The position numbers and the translations under genes are program-made. DNA of 47,092 nucleotides from Chlamydiota bacterium (GTDB lineage Bacteria; Chlamydiota; Chlamydiia; Chlamydiales; Rhabdochlamydiaceae): positions 1 through 47,092 of the forward strand of contig JAKEHU010000032.1 in assembly GCA_022614855.1 (NCBI GenBank), in the 5' to 3' direction. Within the stretch, counting starts at the first letter, position 1. Each line of letters begins with the position of its first letter. The notes under the pieces are model-generated. The model did no database searches. It worked only from the letters and a program-made list of their open reading frames with translations, and was not told the DNA's origin. Shown here one piece after another: positions 25,314-37,258 of the stretch.

Positions 25314-28300
25314 ATGTTGAAAAGAGCACCTCATCGGGTGAGCTTTAAAGAAAAAGAAGAAATCATTGATCTTCCAAACTTAATTGAAGTTCAGGTTAAA
25401 TCTTATGAGCAATTTCTTCAAGCGGATAAATCACCGCATGAAAGAGAAAATATGGGTCTTCAGGAAGTTTTCGAAGAAATTTTCCCCATAAAATCTTATG
25501 ACGAAAAGACAATTCTCGAATACCTTTCCTATAGTTTAGGTGTACCGAAATATACGCCTGAAGAATGCATCCGTCGTGGCATTACTTATAATGTGACCCT
25601 TAAAGTGAAGTTTCGTTTAACAGATGAAACCGGAATTAAAGAAGAAGAAGTCTACATGGGTACTATTCCGGTGATGACGGAAAAAGGAACATTCATCGTC
25701 AATGGAGCAGAAAGAGTCATTGTTTCTCAACTTCATCGATCACCGGGAATTGCTTTTGAGCAAGAGCGCCATTCAAAGGGAAATATTCTCTATTCTTGTC
25801 GCATCATTCCTTATCGAGGAAGTTGGCTTGAAGCAACTTTTGATATCAATGATCTCATCTACATTTACATCGATCGGAAAAAAAGGCGTAGAAAAATTCT
25901 CGCAACTTCTTTTATCCGTACTCTAGGATATTCTTCAGATGCTGATATCATTGAAGAGTTTTTCAGCACAGTACGAGTGAGAATCAAATCAGATAAAGAT
26001 TTCACAAAACTGGTAGGAAAAATTTTAGCAGAAGATGTGGTGGATCAGGAATCTGGTACGCTTTTTGGGAAAACAGCAGAAAAGCTAACTACAGCAATGT
26101 TAAAGAGAATGCTAGATAGCCAAATTCCTGCTGTCAAAATAGCTGAAGATGCCGATGAAACAAGCCCGATCATTAAAATGCTAGCGAAGGATACGACAGA
26201 TTCCTATGAATCTGCTTTGAAAGATTTTTATCGGAAAATTCGCCCTGGAGAGCCGGCAACTCTTTCGAATGCTCGCTCTGCAATCATGCGTCTTTTCTTT
26301 GATCCAAAAAGGTATAACCTTGGCAAAGTTGGGAGATATAAACTCAATCGCAAACTCGGTTTGCCAATTACGGATGAAGAGTTGAATTTTGTCGTCTTAA
26401 AAAAAGAAGATGTGGTCCATGCATTGAAATACTTAATTCAATTGAGAAGAGGGGAAGAAGGAGCCTCTGTCGACGATATTGACCATTTAGGAAATCGAAG
26501 AGTGCGTTCTGTAGGCGAGTTAATTCAAAATCAATGCCGCATTGGTCTTGCAAGAATGGAAAAAATCATCAAAGAAAGAATCAATTTATTTGATTTTTCT
26601 GCTGATACTTTGACTCCTGGAAAAGTGATTTCTGCAAAGGGATTGGCAGGGGTTTTAAAAGACTTTTTTGGCCGCTCTCAGCTATCCCAATTTATGGATC
26701 AGAATAATCCTATCGCGGAACTCACGCATAAACGGAGACTTTCATCTCTAGGGCCTGGAGGATTGAATCGAGAGAGAGCTGGATTTGAAGTGAGAGATGT
26801 CCATTCTAGCCACTATGGAAGGATTTGTCCAATTGAGACTCCTGAAGGTCCAAATATTGGACTCATTACATCTCTATCTTCTTTTGCCAAAATCAATGAA
26901 TTTGGATTTATTGAAACGCCTTACAGAATTGTGAAGGATGGGGTCGTAACTGATGAGATTGAATACATGACCGCCGATCAAGAAGAAAGTTGCGTCATTG
27001 CGCAAGCTTCTGCTCCTCTTGATGAATTTAATATGTTTCAAGATCCAACTTGTTGGGCGAGATTTAAAGGAGAATCGCTAAAAATTGAGACAGGAAAAAT
27101 CACACACATGGATGTTTCCTCAAAGCAACTCGTTTCAATTGTTGCAGGACTCATTCCATTTTTAGAACATGACGATGCAAACAGAGCACTGATGGGTTCG
27201 AATATGCAGCGTCAAGGTGTTCCACTTTTGAAAACGGAAGCACCAATTGTGGGAACAGGTCTTGAAGCAAGAGCTGCACGAGACTCTGGAGCTGTTGTAA
27301 TTGCAGAGGAAGATGGAACTGTAGAATATGTCGATGGGATACACATTGTTGTTGCCTCTAAGGCGAATCCCTTGAATAAAAAGACCTATTTTTTAAAGAA
27401 ATTCATGCGATCCAATTCAGGCAGCTGTATCAATCAAACACCTCTGTCTCACATTGGTGATGAGGTGAGATTAGGAGATATTTTAGCCGATGGTCCAGCA
27501 ACAGATAAGGGGGAAATTGCACTTGGCAAAAATGTCCTGGTCGCATTTATGCCTTGGTGTGGATATAACTTTGAAGATGCGATCATCATCTCAGAAAAAT
27601 TAGTTCGAGAAGATGGTTATACTTCGATTTATCTAGAAGAATTTGAAGTAACGGCTAGAGATACAAAGCTAGGAAAAGAAGAAATCACTAGAGATATTCC
27701 AAATGTTTCTGAAGAAGCTTTGGCCAATTTAGGAGAAGATGGAATCATTCGCATTGGAGCAGAAGTAAAACCGGGCGATATTTTAGTCGGAAAGATCACT
27801 CCAAAATCTGAGACTGAGCTTGCCCCTGAGGAAAGATTACTGCGAGCGATTTTTGGAGAAAAAGCAGCAGATGTCAAAGATGCTTCTCTTACTGTTCCTC
27901 CTGGAACGGAAGGGATTGTCATGGATGTAAAAGTCTTTAGTCGAAGAGATAGGCTTTCTAAAACGGATGATGAGCTTGTGGAAGAAGCTTCGAGAATAAA
28001 AGACATTCATCAAGAGTTTAGAAATAAAGAAGCAGAGCTACTCATAGAGTTCCATGAAAAATTGGGCGCTCTTTTATTAAATGAAATGGCTCCAGGTCCA
28101 ATCATGCACCGAAAAACTGGAGATGTTCTCATTAGAGAAGGAGAAGCCATCACACAAGAAATGCTTGAGATGCTTGAGTCAGAAAAAGCAGAAGATCTCC
28201 TCATGTCAGAACATGAGGTTTATGCAACTCTTAAAGAAATTTTGAGAGAATATGATTTGAAAATGCAAGAATTGGAATCGAAACATAAAACCGAAGTAGA

Positions 28301-29081
28301 ATTCACTAGAAAAGGAGATATTGAGCTAGATCCTGGAATCATTCGACAAGTGAAAGTTTATATTGCCACTAAGAGAAAACTCGAAGTGGGAGATAAGATG
28401 GCGGGACGCCATGGAAATAAAGGTGTCGTATCAAAAATCGTTCCGGAAGCAGATATGCCCTATCTTTCAACGGGTCAAACAATTGAAGTCATTTTGAATC
28501 CGCTGGGTGTGCCTTCGAGAATGAATATGGGGCAGCTTTTGGAAACCCATTTGGGATATGCTGCGAAAAAATCTGGAATTTATGTGAAATCACCTGTTTT
28601 TGAAGGGTTTCCAGAATCGCGTATTTGGAAAATGATGGAAGATTTAGACCTTCCGGTAGATGGAAAGATGCATTTGTATGATGGGCGCACAGGAGAGAGA
28701 TTTGATAGTAGAGTAGTCGTAGGATATATTTACATACTCAAACTTAGCCATCTTGTTGCAGATAAAATTCACGCACGTTCCATTGGACCTTATTCCTTAG
28801 TTACCCAGCAACCTCTTGGAGGAAAAGCACAGATGGGTGGACAGAGATTTGGGGAAATGGAGGTATGGGCTTTAGAAGCGTATGGAGTTGCCCATCTTCT
28901 GCAAGAAATGCTTACCGTTAAATCCGATGATGTTGCTGGACGCACTAGAATGTATGAGTCCATTGTCAAAGGAGAAAACATTTTATCTGCTGGTATTCCT
29001 GAATCCTTTAATGTGCTTGTAAAGGAGATGCAAGGTTTGTGTTTAGATGTACGTGTCGAAACTATAGCAGCAAGTGAATAG
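25314..29081 (+). CDS. rpoB: RNA polymerase beta subunit
   Basis: The 1255-aa beta subunit is the normal chlamydial size. The rifampicin-region segment [21 protein letters not shown], followed by LSSLGPGG, keeps the residues equivalent to E. coli Asp516, His526 and Ser531, so a rifampicin-sensitive enzyme is expected. Other conserved blocks are [56 protein letters not shown] and the C-terminal [30 protein letters not shown] site precedes the ATG. The rpoC start follows after 12 nt. Confidence 0.98.
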   Translation: MLKRAPHRVSFKEKEEIIDLPNLIEVQVKSYEQFLQADKSPHERENMGLQEVFEEIFPIKSYDEKTILEYLSYSLGVPKYTPEECIRRGITYNVTLKVKFRLTDETGIKEEEVYMGTIPVMTEKGTFIVNGAERVIVSQLHRSPGIAFEQERHSKGNILYSCRIIPYRGSWLEATFDINDLIYIYIDRKKRRRKILATSFIRTLGYSSDADIIEEFFSTVRVRIKSDKDFTKLVGKILAEDVVDQESGTLFGKTAEKLTTAMLKRMLDSQIPAVKIAEDADETSPIIKMLAKDTTDSYESALKDFYRKIRPGEPATLSNARSAIMRLFFDPKRYNLGKVGRYKLNRKLGLPITDEELNFVVLKKEDVVHALKYLIQLRRGEEGASVDDIDHLGNRRVRSVGELIQNQCRIGLARMEKIIKERINLFDFSADTLTPGKVISAKGLAGVLKDFFGRSQLSQFMDQNNPIAELTHKRRLSSLGPGGLNRERAGFEVRDVHSSHYGRICPIETPEGPNIGLITSLSSFAKINEFGFIETPYRIVKDGVVTDEIEYMTADQEESCVIAQASAPLDEFNMFQDPTCWARFKGESLKIETGKITHMDVSSKQLVSIVAGLIPFLEHDDANRALMGSNMQRQGVPLLKTEAPIVGTGLEARAARDSGAVVIAEEDGTVEYVDGIHIVVASKANPLNKKTYFLKKFMRSNSGSCINQTPLSHIGDEVRLGDILADGPATDKGEIALGKNVLVAFMPWCGYNFEDAIIISEKLVREDGYTSIYLEEFEVTARDTKLGKEEITRDIPNVSEEALANLGEDGIIRIGAEVKPGDILVGKITPKSETELAPEERLLRAIFGEKAADVKDASLTVPPGTEGIVMDVKVFSRRDRLSKTDDELVEEASRIKDIHQEFRNKEAELLIEFHEKLGALLLNEMAPGPIMHRKTGDVLIREGEAITQEMLEMLESEKAEDLLMSEHEVYATLKEILREYDLKMQELESKHKTEVEFTRKGDIELDPGIIRQVKVYIATKRKLEVGDKMAGRHGNKGVVSKIVPEADMPYLSTGQTIEVILNPLGVPSRMNMGQLLETHLGYAAKKSGIYVKSPVFEGFPESRIWKMMEDLDLPVDGKMHLYDGRTGERFDSRVVVGYIYILKLSHLVADKIHARSIGPYSLVTQQPLGGKAQMGGQRFGEMEVWALEAYGVAHLLQEMLTVKSDDVAGRTRMYESIVKGENILSAGIPESFNVLVKEMQGLCLDVRVETIAASE

Positions 29082-29093
29082 GAGATAAGTTTC

Positions 29094-32000
29094 ATGTTAG
29101 ATGAAGAGAGAAAAGACTCTTTCGATAAGTTAACGATCAAAATCGCATCTGATGATGTCATTCGCAATGAATGGTCTAGAGGTGAGATCAAGAAACCCGA
29201 AACGATCAATTATCGAACTTTTAAACCCGAGAAAGGCGGATTATTTTGTGAAAAAATTTTTGGTCCGACTCGTGATTGGGAATGTGCTTGTGGAAAGTAT
29301 AAAAAAATTAAGCACAAAGGAATTGTATGCGATCGCTGTGGTGTTGAGGTAACACTTTCCAAAGTTCGAAGGGAAAGAATGGCTCATATTGAGCTTGCTG
29401 TACCTGTTGTTCATATCTGGTTTTTTAAAACGACACCTACACGCATTGGAAATATCTTGGGAATGTCTGCGAATGATTTGGAGAGAATCATCTATTACGA
29501 AGAGTATGTAGTTATTGATCCAGGTCAAACGACCCTTCAACCTAAACAACTGTTAAATGATAACGAATACCGCGAATCACAAGAAAAGTGGGGAAAAGAT
29601 AGTTTTGTTGTGAGTATGGGAGCAGAAGCCATCCAAGAACTTTTAGAAAAAGAAGATTTGGTAAGCCTAGTTGCAGACTTAAAAGAGAAATTGCGCAAGA
29701 CAAAATCGATGCAGGCTCGAATGAAAATAGCAAAGAGGTTGAAAATTGTTGAAGGTTTTGCATCCTCTCCCAATCGTCCAGATTGGATGGTTTTGCGATG
29801 TATTCCGGTAATTCCTCCTGAATTAAGGCCACTTGTTCCTCTTGATGGAGGCAGATTTGCTACGTCTGACCTCAACGACTTGTATAGACGTGTAATCAAT
29901 CGAAATAATCGTTTGAAATCGATTCTTAAATTAAAAACACCTGATGTAATCATTCGCAATGAAAAGCGAATGCTTCAAGAATCTGTCGATGCTCTTTTTG
30001 ATAATGGCCGCCATGGTCATCCAGTGATGGGTGCAGGAAATCGCCCTCTAAAATCCCTTTCTGAAATGTTGAAGGGAAAAACGGGTAGATTTAGACAAAA
30101 CCTACTTGGAAAGAGAGTGGATTATTCAGGAAGATCGGTCATCATCGTTGGACCGGAACTTCGCTTCAACCAATGCGGGCTTCCAAAACAAATGGCACTC
30201 GAACTTTTTGAGCCATTTATTGTAAAGCGGCTCAAAGATCAGGGTCACGTGTACACGATTCGTTCAGCAAAAAAAATGATCCAGAGACAATCCCCTGAAG
30301 TTTGGGATGTGTTAGAAGAGATCATTAAAGGGCATCCTGTTTTATTAAACCGTGCTCCAACTTTGCACAGACTTGGAATCCAGGCTTTTGAGCCGGTTCT
30401 GATTGAAGGAAAAGCGATTCGCATTCACCCTCTTGTTTGCGCTGCGTTTAACGCTGACTTTGATGGTGACCAGATGGCAGTGCACATTCCTCTTTCTATA
30501 GAAGCACAATTAGAAGCAAAACTTTTGATGATGGCTCCTGACAATATCTTTTTACCTTCTTCGGGAAAACCTGCTGCTGTTCCAAGCCAAGATATGATTT
30601 TGGGTCTTTACTATTTGATGTATGATCCGATTTATATTCCAGAGGAACATGGAAAGAAGACAAAAGTATTTAGCAGCATGGAAGAGGTCCTTCTCGCTAT
30701 GAGTGGTGGTGGAAGTTATAACTGGTTTGAAGAAGATGAAATGTTTAAAGAAGGAAGAAGAAGAGATGAACTTGGCAGAGGGTTGCACATTCATGAGAAA
30801 ATTAAGCTTAAATTAGAAAGTGGAATCATCGATACAACTCCGGGACGTGTTATTTTCAATACAATCGTTCCAAAAAAGCTCGGATTTCAGAATTATGCCC
30901 TTCGAAAGAAAAAAATGAGCGAACTTGTTTTAGAAACCTATAAAAAAGTGGGGCTGGAAGCAACGGTAAAATTTCTCGATGATCTCAAAGATCTTGGTTT
31001 TTCACAGGCTACAAAGTCAGCTTTATCAATGGGAATATGCGATGTGCGCATTCCAGATAACAAACAAAAATTGATTGATGATGCCCAAAAGAAAATTGCC
31101 ATTGTACAGGGTCAGTATGAAGATGGAATTATTACAGATGGAGAGAGAAAATCAAAGACCATCAACATTTGGACAGAAGTGACAGATCTTCTTTCTGAAG
31201 AGCTTTTTAAATTGATTAGCCAGCCTCGTGGACGCGAATTAAATCCTCTTTATTTGATGATGGATTCAGGAGCGAGAGGAAATAAATCTCAGGTCAAACA
31301 GTTAGGAGCTTTGCGCGGTCTTATGGCAAAACCATCAGGAGAGATCATTGAATCTCCGATTACTGCAAATTTCCGAGAAGGATTGAGTGTTTTGGAATAT
31401 TCTATCTCTACGCATGGTGCTAGAAAAGGTCTTGCAGATACTGCCTTAAAAACTGCCGACTCAGGGTATTTAACGAGACGCCTTGTAGACGTTTCCCAAG
31501 ATGTAATCATTACAGAAGAAGATTGCGGAACGTTGAATGGAATAGAAGTTTCTGCAATTAAACAAGGGCAAGAAGAGCTTCTTCCCTTAAAAGACCGCAT
31601 TTTTGGAAGAACGATTTGTGAAGATATTTACCTGCCAGGAGATAGAACAAAAATTTTAGCAAAAACGGGAACTGTATTGAATCGGCCACAAGCTGATGAA
31701 ATTGATGATGCTGACATTAAAACCATTCGAATTCGATCTAGTTTAACCTGTGAAGCTCGCCGCGGAATCTGCGCAAAATGTTATGGCCTCAATTTGGCAA
31801 ACGGAACCTTAGTTGGACATGGTGAAGCAGTGGGAATCATTGCCGCTCAATCCATCGGAGAACCGGGAACACAGTTGACAATGAGAACATTTCACTTAGG
31901 GGGAATTGCCGCAGCTGGAATTAGTCCTGAACTCATTGCTGAGCAAGATGGTATCCTTGTATACATGGGACTCCGCACAGTAAAAAATGAAGAGAACTTA

Positions 32001-33260
32001 TGGCTTGTTCTCAATAAAAATGGAGCTTTGCATATTGTTCGCGATGAAGGGCGCAGTTTAGAGGAATACAAAAATTTACTCAGTACTAAATCGATTGAAG
32101 CTCTGCAGACTTTTACGGTTGAACTGGGTACGAAAATCCTTTTCGAAGACGGAGCTAAAATAAAGAAAAGAGCAAAAATAGCTCTTTGGGAACAACATAA
32201 TATTCCGATCATCTGTGAGAGACCTGGATATGTAAAATATGAAGATCTGGTCGAAGGAATTTCAACGCAAAAAGAGGTTAATAAACAAACTGGGCAAGTA
32301 GAACTGATCGTCAAACAGCATAGAGGAGAATTGCATCCAGAGATTGCGATTTATTCTGATGCAGAATTTTCTGAACTTATCGGAACTTATGCCATTCCAT
32401 CAGGGGCTTTCATTTCAGTTGAAGAAAGTCAGCATGTATCGGCTGGAATGTTGCTTGCAAGATTGCCAAGAGGTGCCATTAAAACAAAAGATATTACAGG
32501 TGGATTGCCTCGCGTTGCTGAACTCTTTGAAGCTAGAACGCCCAAGGACGATGCTGAAATTTCAAAACTTGATGGAACTGTAGATTTCCGCGGTGTCCAA
32601 AAGAATAAGAGAATTGTGATTGTGCGCGATGAGGATTCTGGTATGGAAGAAGAGCATTTGATTCCTTTGACAAAACATTTAATCGTCCAACGAGGAGATC
32701 ATGTAGTAAAGGGACAGCAGTTGACAGACGGCCTTGTCGTCCCACATGAAATTTTAGATATTTGCGGAGTTCGCGAGTTGCAGAAATATCTCGTCAATCA
32801 GGTGCAAGAGGTCTATCGTTTGCAAGGTGTTGATATCAATGACAAACACATTGAAATTATCGTCAGACAAATGCTCCAAAAAGTTCGCGTAACAGATCCA
32901 GGTGATACAACATTCCTTTATGGCGAAGATGTCGATAAAAGAGTATTCCATCGAATCAATCGAAAGGTGATCGAAGAGAGTGGAAGGCCAGCTCAAGCTG
33001 CTCCAGTTCTTCTTGGAATTACGAAAGCTTCCTTGTACACAGATTGGGTCTCTGCAGCATCTTTCCAAGAGACAACACGCGTGCTTACTGATGCAGCAAG
33101 CGAAGGAAAATCCGACTATCTCTTAGATTTTAAAGGAAATGTCATTATGGGCCACATGGTCCCTGGTGGAACCGGATTCTTCGAATTCAATAAGCGCATA
33201 AAGAGATATATCGACCAAGAAGGCGAGGAAGAATTAGTTTTTTCTTTTAGCGAAGAATAA
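29094..33260 (+). CDS. rpoC: RNA polymerase beta' subunit
   Basis: The 1388-aa beta' subunit carries the catalytic Mg-binding [12 protein letters not shown] near residue 455, the N-terminal zinc motif [19 protein letters not shown], and the second zinc site (Cys in EEDCGTLNG plus [13 protein letters not shown]). The bridge helix and trigger loop region includes GSRGNKSQ-like [20 protein letters not shown] and TMRTFHLGG. Full length. Its last 27 nt overlap the convergent OPT transporter gene, so termination of the whole ribosomal/RNA polymerase transcript must occur inside that gene. No hairpin is obvious at the end. Confidence 0.98.
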   Translation: MLDEERKDSFDKLTIKIASDDVIRNEWSRGEIKKPETINYRTFKPEKGGLFCEKIFGPTRDWECACGKYKKIKHKGIVCDRCGVEVTLSKVRRERMAHIELAVPVVHIWFFKTTPTRIGNILGMSANDLERIIYYEEYVVIDPGQTTLQPKQLLNDNEYRESQEKWGKDSFVVSMGAEAIQELLEKEDLVSLVADLKEKLRKTKSMQARMKIAKRLKIVEGFASSPNRPDWMVLRCIPVIPPELRPLVPLDGGRFATSDLNDLYRRVINRNNRLKSILKLKTPDVIIRNEKRMLQESVDALFDNGRHGHPVMGAGNRPLKSLSEMLKGKTGRFRQNLLGKRVDYSGRSVIIVGPELRFNQCGLPKQMALELFEPFIVKRLKDQGHVYTIRSAKKMIQRQSPEVWDVLEEIIKGHPVLLNRAPTLHRLGIQAFEPVLIEGKAIRIHPLVCAAFNADFDGDQMAVHIPLSIEAQLEAKLLMMAPDNIFLPSSGKPAAVPSQDMILGLYYLMYDPIYIPEEHGKKTKVFSSMEEVLLAMSGGGSYNWFEEDEMFKEGRRRDELGRGLHIHEKIKLKLESGIIDTTPGRVIFNTIVPKKLGFQNYALRKKKMSELVLETYKKVGLEATVKFLDDLKDLGFSQATKSALSMGICDVRIPDNKQKLIDDAQKKIAIVQGQYEDGIITDGERKSKTINIWTEVTDLLSEELFKLISQPRGRELNPLYLMMDSGARGNKSQVKQLGALRGLMAKPSGEIIESPITANFREGLSVLEYSISTHGARKGLADTALKTADSGYLTRRLVDVSQDVIITEEDCGTLNGIEVSAIKQGQEELLPLKDRIFGRTICEDIYLPGDRTKILAKTGTVLNRPQADEIDDADIKTIRIRSSLTCEARRGICAKCYGLNLANGTLVGHGEAVGIIAAQSIGEPGTQLTMRTFHLGGIAAAGISPELIAEQDGILVYMGLRTVKNEENLWLVLNKNGALHIVRDEGRSLEEYKNLLSTKSIEALQTFTVELGTKILFEDGAKIKKRAKIALWEQHNIPIICERPGYVKYEDLVEGISTQKEVNKQTGQVELIVKQHRGELHPEIAIYSDAEFSELIGTYAIPSGAFISVEESQHVSAGMLLARLPRGAIKTKDITGGLPRVAELFEARTPKDDAEISKLDGTVDFRGVQKNKRIVIVRDEDSGMEEEHLIPLTKHLIVQRGDHVVKGQQLTDGLVVPHEILDICGVRELQKYLVNQVQEVYRLQGVDINDKHIEIIVRQMLQKVRVTDPGDTTFLYGEDVDKRVFHRINRKVIEESGRPAQAAPVLLGITKASLYTDWVSAASFQETTRVLTDAASEGKSDYLLDFKGNVIMGHMVPGGTGFFEFNKRIKRYIDQEGEEELVFSFSEE

Positions 33261-35099
33261 ACTTTTACTGCTGGCATAAAAGAAAAATCCAATCGCTAAT
33301 GAAAGATAAAGGGTAAGTGCTACCCAATCGGGGAAAAAAGCCTCTTTGCTAGCAGGAATCACTCCAACCACAATCAAAAGAGCAATGATTACCCCTGTGC
33401 ATGCATCGCCTGCAACAAGTCCGGATGCAATGAGTATTGATCTCTCAGATGTCTCTTCAGAGTTTTTTGAAAGCTGTTGTAAAAATAGAGAAACAACCCC
33501 ACCCAACATGATCGACGTGCTGAGAGATAAAGGAAGATAGAGCCCAATTGCAAAGGGGAGGATGGGCATCCGCAAACACTCCATAAAAAGACCAATGACA
33601 ACTCCAATAATGACAAGTGTCAAAGGGATATTTCGATTCATGACTCCTTGTGCGATTAACGCCATTAATGTGCCTTGAGGCGCTGGAATTTGACTAGAGC
33701 CAAATCCATATGCCTTATTGAGAAGATAAAGAGTTCCTGCAATTGCTATTGCTGGAATTATAAGTCCGATAATCTCTCCGATTTGCTGTAATCTTGGCGT
33801 TGCGCCGAGAAGATGCCCTGTTTTTAAATCTTGAGAAGTTGTCCCTGCTAAACAGATGGCAACATTTGCAACAATTCCCATTGTCAATGCAGCGATCAGA
33901 TAAATTCTTTCCGTCCAACCCAAAGAAAGAAAAATGAGACAGGTGATGAGTAAAGTGGTGATTGTCATTCCAGATACAGGATTGGATGTACTTCCCACAA
34001 TGCCAACTGTCAAAGAAGTGACACCCACAAAGAAAAATCCTAAGATGACAAGCAGAAGAATAGTTAGGAAGTTCATTGGAAGTCCCGGAAAGAGCCAAAG
34101 AGTGAGAATGATGATCACAGATCCTAAAAATAACCAGCGAAGAGAAATATCACGGTCTGTTCGGGGAATATGGCTAATATCTGCTTTAAATTGAAAAAGT
34201 TCTTTTAACCCAAAATGAAAAGTTTTTTTAAGAAGGGGAATGATTTTAAAAAAACTGAGCAGACCTCCAATGGCAACTGAGCCCACTCCAATGTAGCGGA
34301 CATAATTAGACCAGATATCTTCTGAAGACATTTGAGAAATGGGCACTTTTCCTGGATAAATGGGCATATTTCCCTGTCCAAAAAGGTGGATGAGCGGAAT
34401 TAAAACCCACCAACCTAAAACTCCTCCTGCGAAAAGAATAGCTGCAATACGAGGGCCAATGATCGTTCCAACTCCGAGAAGTGCAGGAGTTGCATCCATG
34501 CTAAATTCCGTGCGCTGAAATGGTTTAATCATCCATGTAGTGGTTTCATTCCACAGGAACAATGCGCTGGAACAAATTTTGTATAGAGCTCCTGCAAGAA
34601 TCCCCATGCTGGCAGTAAAAGCTTTGGAACCCGCAGCTTCACCCGATTTCAAAATTTCTGCACAAGCTGTGCCTTCTGGGAAAGGAAGCTTGCCATGCTC
34701 ATGAACGATGATATACCTTCTCATAGGAATCATGAAGAGAATTCCTAAAATTCCTCCCAATATTGATAGGAGGCAAATGCGAAAAATAGAAGGTCCTTCT
34801 CCGAGTATAAAGAGGGCAGGTACAGTAAAGACTACACCAGCGGCCAATCCTTCTCCCATGGAAGCAATTGTTTGCACCAGGTTGTTTTCAAGAATAGAGG
34901 CTCTTCTAAAAAACAATCGAAAAATTGCCATTGAGATAACGGCTACGGGAATAGAAGCAGAGACAGTTGTCCCCACTTTTAGAGCTAAATAGCCATTTCC
35001 AATTCCAAAAATCAGTCCTAAAATAATTCCCAATATGATCGCACGGACGGTAAATTCAGCGACATGTTTTTCAGAGGCGATAAATGGTTTAAAATTCAT
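33234..35099 (-). CDS. OPT-family oligopeptide transporter
   Basis: A polytopic membrane protein of 621 aa with about 14-16 hydrophobic segments. OPT-family signatures include an N-terminal GIGNGYLALKVGTTVSASIP, PFPEGTACAEILKSGE, the conserved NPVSGMTITTLLIT, and AGTTSQDLKTGHLLGATPRLQQIGEIIG. Bacterial OPT proteins import oligopeptides or metal chelates using proton or sodium gradients. In a host-dependent cell it could supply amino acids as peptides. Convergent with rpoC (27-nt overlap). The start at 35099 lies only 12 nt from the end of a large palindrome, so its promoter must be in or across that repeat. Confidence 0.9.
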   Translation of the reverse strand: MNFKPFIASEKHVAEFTVRAIILGIILGLIFGIGNGYLALKVGTTVSASIPVAVISMAIFRLFFRRASILENNLVQTIASMGEGLAAGVVFTVPALFILGEGPSIFRICLLSILGGILGILFMIPMRRYIIVHEHGKLPFPEGTACAEILKSGEAAGSKAFTASMGILAGALYKICSSALFLWNETTTWMIKPFQRTEFSMDATPALLGVGTIIGPRIAAILFAGGVLGWWVLIPLIHLFGQGNMPIYPGKVPISQMSSEDIWSNYVRYIGVGSVAIGGLLSFFKIIPLLKKTFHFGLKELFQFKADISHIPRTDRDISLRWLFLGSVIIILTLWLFPGLPMNFLTILLLVILGFFFVGVTSLTVGIVGSTSNPVSGMTITTLLITCLIFLSLGWTERIYLIAALTMGIVANVAICLAGTTSQDLKTGHLLGATPRLQQIGEIIGLIIPAIAIAGTLYLLNKAYGFGSSQIPAPQGTLMALIAQGVMNRNIPLTLVIIGVVIGLFMECLRMPILPFAIGLYLPLSLSTSIMLGGVVSLFLQQLSKNSEETSERSILIASGLVAGDACTGVIIALLIVVGVIPASKEAFFPDWVALTLYLSLAIGFFFYASSKSLFFAKRKN

Positions 35100-35110
35100 T
35101 TTTTTACTTT

Positions 35111-35280
35111 TAGAGACTGTTTGGAAACCTTGCCTTCGATCTTTGGAAGTTTTTCCTGATCTTTCACGTTGACCTCCTCGGCCATATGCAGCTTCGCATA
35201 TTGTCCTCGTTGATCCACGTGAAATCTCATCAAAAAACTTCTCAAATCTCTAAAAGGCCTGGTTTTCAAACAGTCTCTTA
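35111..35280. repeat. 170-bp palindromic MITE-like element A
   Basis: The left end TAGAGACTGTTTGGAAACC (from 35111) matches the reverse complement of the right end, TAAGAGACTGTTTGAAAACC (to 35280). The pairing continues inward: GGAAGTTTTTCC against GAGAAGTTTTTTG, TTTCACGT against TTTCACGT, CCTCGGCCATATGC against CCTCGTTGATCC/CATATTG, with the centre near 35194. The whole unit can form one long hairpin. TTA lies next to both GAGACTG ends, compatible with a 3-bp TNA target duplication as in some IS5-family groups. No coding capacity. Confidence 0.75.
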
Positions 35281-35446
35281 ACGCGAGTTTTTGATAACTG
35301 CTCTATGAAGATCGATGAAATTTCGGCTCAATGATGTGTTGAGATGAACACAGCTGGCGTCGGAGACGCCGCCAGCAAGTGAATTTCAACACGTCAGTGA
35401 CTGAAAGGCATTGATAATCATAGAGTGCTTATCCAAAACTCGCGTT
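35280..35446. repeat. 167-bp palindromic MITE-like element B, abutting element A
   Basis: The left end AACGCGAGTTTTTGATAA (35280-35297) matches the reverse complement of the right end, AACGCGAGTTTTGGATAA (to 35446). Inner matches include CTCTATGA, GTGTTGA and a GC-rich centre with GCTGGCGTC/GACGCCAGC halves around 35348-35372. It starts at the last base of element A. Sequence differs from A, so these are two families, not a duplication. The open frame of the downstream ABC gene runs back into it, but its real start lies at 35495, outside the repeat. Confidence 0.75.
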
Positions 35447-35494
35447 TTAATAAGAAAATTTGTTATCATACTGTCCATATATAATAAAAAATTT

Positions 35495-36424
35495 ATGATA
35501 AAAGAACCTATCTTATCAATTAAAAACTTAACTAAAATTTATCCCAAAAAGGAAACTCCTGCGGTAGACGGAATTTCTTTTGAATTGCGCAAAGGGGAAA
35601 TTTTAGGACTTCTTGGACCTAATGGATCTGGAAAAACGACCACGATCCAAATGCTCCTTGGTACATTAAAACCCACATCAGGTTCTATTTTCTATTTTGG
35701 GAAAGAATTTTTTAAACATCGCTCTGAAATTTTGCAGAAGGTGAGTTTTGCAAGTGCGTTTGCAAATCTTCCTTGGAATCTTACAGTACAACAAAATTTA
35801 AATGTTTTTGGCCGCCTATATGGGTTGAGCAAGAAAGAGATCTCACAGAGGATGGATGAGCTTTTAGAAAGATTTGAAATGACAGAAAAAAAGAAGGCGC
35901 TCATTTCCAGCCTTTCTTCTGGGCAACTCACTCGTGTGATGCTCATTAAAGCTTTTATGGTCCGCGCTAAGATTGTTTTGCTTGATGAGCCTACAGCTTC
36001 GCTCGATCCAGATATGTCCAAACAAGTATGCGACTACATTCTCCAGCAAAGAGAAAAAGAGAATATCTCTATTCTTTTTACTTCTCATGGCATGGCAGAG
36101 GTCAATGTGCTTTGCGATCGAGTTCTCTTTTTAAAAGAGGGGAAGATCATTGCAGATGACCATCCGAGCAACCTGGCAAAAAGTGTAGTTTTTTCCACCT
36201 TAAAGTTATCTATTGAAATTGGAATCGAGAAGGCAGTGGAAATTGCAAAAATGAGTAATTTCAACTACTCTGTAAAGGACAATTTTTTTGAATTGAAAGT
36301 AGATGAAATACAAATTCCCAAGTTTTTGGGCCATCTGGCTCGGGAAAATATTTTTTATAAACAAATTCAAATTAAAGAACCTCAATTAGAAGATTATTTT
36401 TTATACGTTACTAAAAAATTATGA
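35495..36424 (+). CDS. ABC-2-type transporter ATP-binding protein
   Basis: ATPase of a DrrA/NodI-like exporter, 309 aa from the ATG at 35495. The frame is open to 35411, but those codons fall in or next to the palindrome and are not family-like. Motifs are Walker A LGPNGSGKTTT, signature LSSGQLTRVML, Walker B IVLLDEPTASLDPDMS and the H-loop FTSHGM. The last ~90 residues form the accessory domain usual in this group. TATAAT at 35480-35485 lies too close to the ATG to be a clear promoter, and no ribosome site is seen. It overlaps its permease by 4 nt (ATGA). The substrate is unknown; a glycolipid, drug or polysaccharide is possible. Confidence 0.88.
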   Translation: MIKEPILSIKNLTKIYPKKETPAVDGISFELRKGEILGLLGPNGSGKTTTIQMLLGTLKPTSGSIFYFGKEFFKHRSEILQKVSFASAFANLPWNLTVQQNLNVFGRLYGLSKKEISQRMDELLERFEMTEKKKALISSLSSGQLTRVMLIKAFMVRAKIVLLDEPTASLDPDMSKQVCDYILQQREKENISILFTSHGMAEVNVLCDRVLFLKEGKIIADDHPSNLAKSVVFSTLKLSIEIGIEKAVEIAKMSNFNYSVKDNFFELKVDEIQIPKFLGHLARENIFYKQIQIKEPQLEDYFLYVTKKL

Positions 36425-37203
36425 GTCTAAGACGCATTTGGGCAATTTTATTGCGATATTTCTATTTTTTTACTAAACCGGATCAGATGGCGGAGGTCTT
36501 TTATTATCCTGCTGTTGATATTGTTCTTTGGGGGATGACAAGCATTTGGATTCAATCTCAGCAGACAGCTGTGCCCAATATTGCCCTCACGATTTTGACA
36601 GGACTTGCATTTTGGCAAGTGATTTGGCGCGGGACATATGAAATTGCTGTGAACTTGCTTCAAGAATACTGGTGCCGCAATTTGACCAATTTATTTGCCA
36701 CATCATTGAAGATTTCTGAATGGATGGTAGCCACAATCGTGTGTGGTATCTTCAAAATCTCCATAGGAATACTCGTTGGAGCTATGGTCGTTTGGCTGCT
36801 TTATGCATTAAATATTTTTGCCATGGGATGGGCTTTTCTTCCCTTTGTTGCATCACTGATGATGTCAGCTTGGTTTATTGGATTTTTAACAGCTTCTATT
36901 TTGATCTATTTTGGTCAGCGCCTGCAAATGTTTGCCTGGCTCATGCCATTTGTTTTTGCACCTTTTAGTGCCGTTTTTTATCCTCTGGCTGTTTTGCCTG
37001 GTTGGATGCAAGCCATTGCAAAAATGCTTCCAACAACCTATATTTTCGAAGCGATGAGAAAATTGCTTTTTACCCAAGAATTGTCTTACGAAATGTTGTT
37101 AAAGAGTTTTATTTTAAATATTTTCTACATCACCCTTTCTATGATACTCTTAAAAGTCATGTTTGAAAAAAGTAGGGTCAAAGGCCTAGGCAGACTCGAA
37201 TAA
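36421..37203 (+). CDS. ABC-2-type transporter permease
   Basis: Membrane partner of the preceding ATPase, 260 aa with about six hydrophobic segments (around 38-60, 105-130, 135-160, 170-190 and 225-245 are clearest). The PLAVLPGWMQAIAKMLPTTYIFEAMRKLL stretch is the conserved ABC-2 motif near the C-terminus. The ATGA overlap with the ATPase shows translational coupling. The gene ends directly before a half copy of the AAAGGCTAAA repeat, which may act as its 3' end structure. Convergent with the lipoprotein gene. Confidence 0.88.
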   Translation: MSLRRIWAILLRYFYFFTKPDQMAEVFYYPAVDIVLWGMTSIWIQSQQTAVPNIALTILTGLAFWQVIWRGTYEIAVNLLQEYWCRNLTNLFATSLKISEWMVATIVCGIFKISIGILVGAMVVWLLYALNIFAMGWAFLPFVASLMMSAWFIGFLTASILIYFGQRLQMFAWLMPFVFAPFSAVFYPLAVLPGWMQAIAKMLPTTYIFEAMRKLLFTQELSYEMLLKSFILNIFYITLSMILLKVMFEKSRVKGLGRLE

Positions 37204-37208
37204 AGAAG

Positions 37209-37240
37209 AAAGGCTAAAGGCTAAAAGATAAAAGCTAAAA
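37209..37240. repeat. REP-like AAAGGCTAAA repeat, half copy
   Basis: AAAGGCTAAAGGCTAAAAG, followed by ATAAAAGCTAAAAAAAG, is the reverse complement of the right half of the copies at 14580-14681 and 37730-37802. It lies in the 55-bp gap between convergent genes, 5 nt after the permease stop. Confidence 0.7.
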
Positions 37241-37258
37241 AAAGAAGAGGAAGAGATA

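Noticed and set aside
27629-28006. 125-codon minus-strand frame inside rpoB
   Set aside because: Shadow of a highly conserved gene; composition and residues are not protein-like.
35411-35494. N-terminal extension of the ABC ATPase
   Set aside because: The extension lies partly in palindrome B, and family similarity starts at the ATG at 35495.
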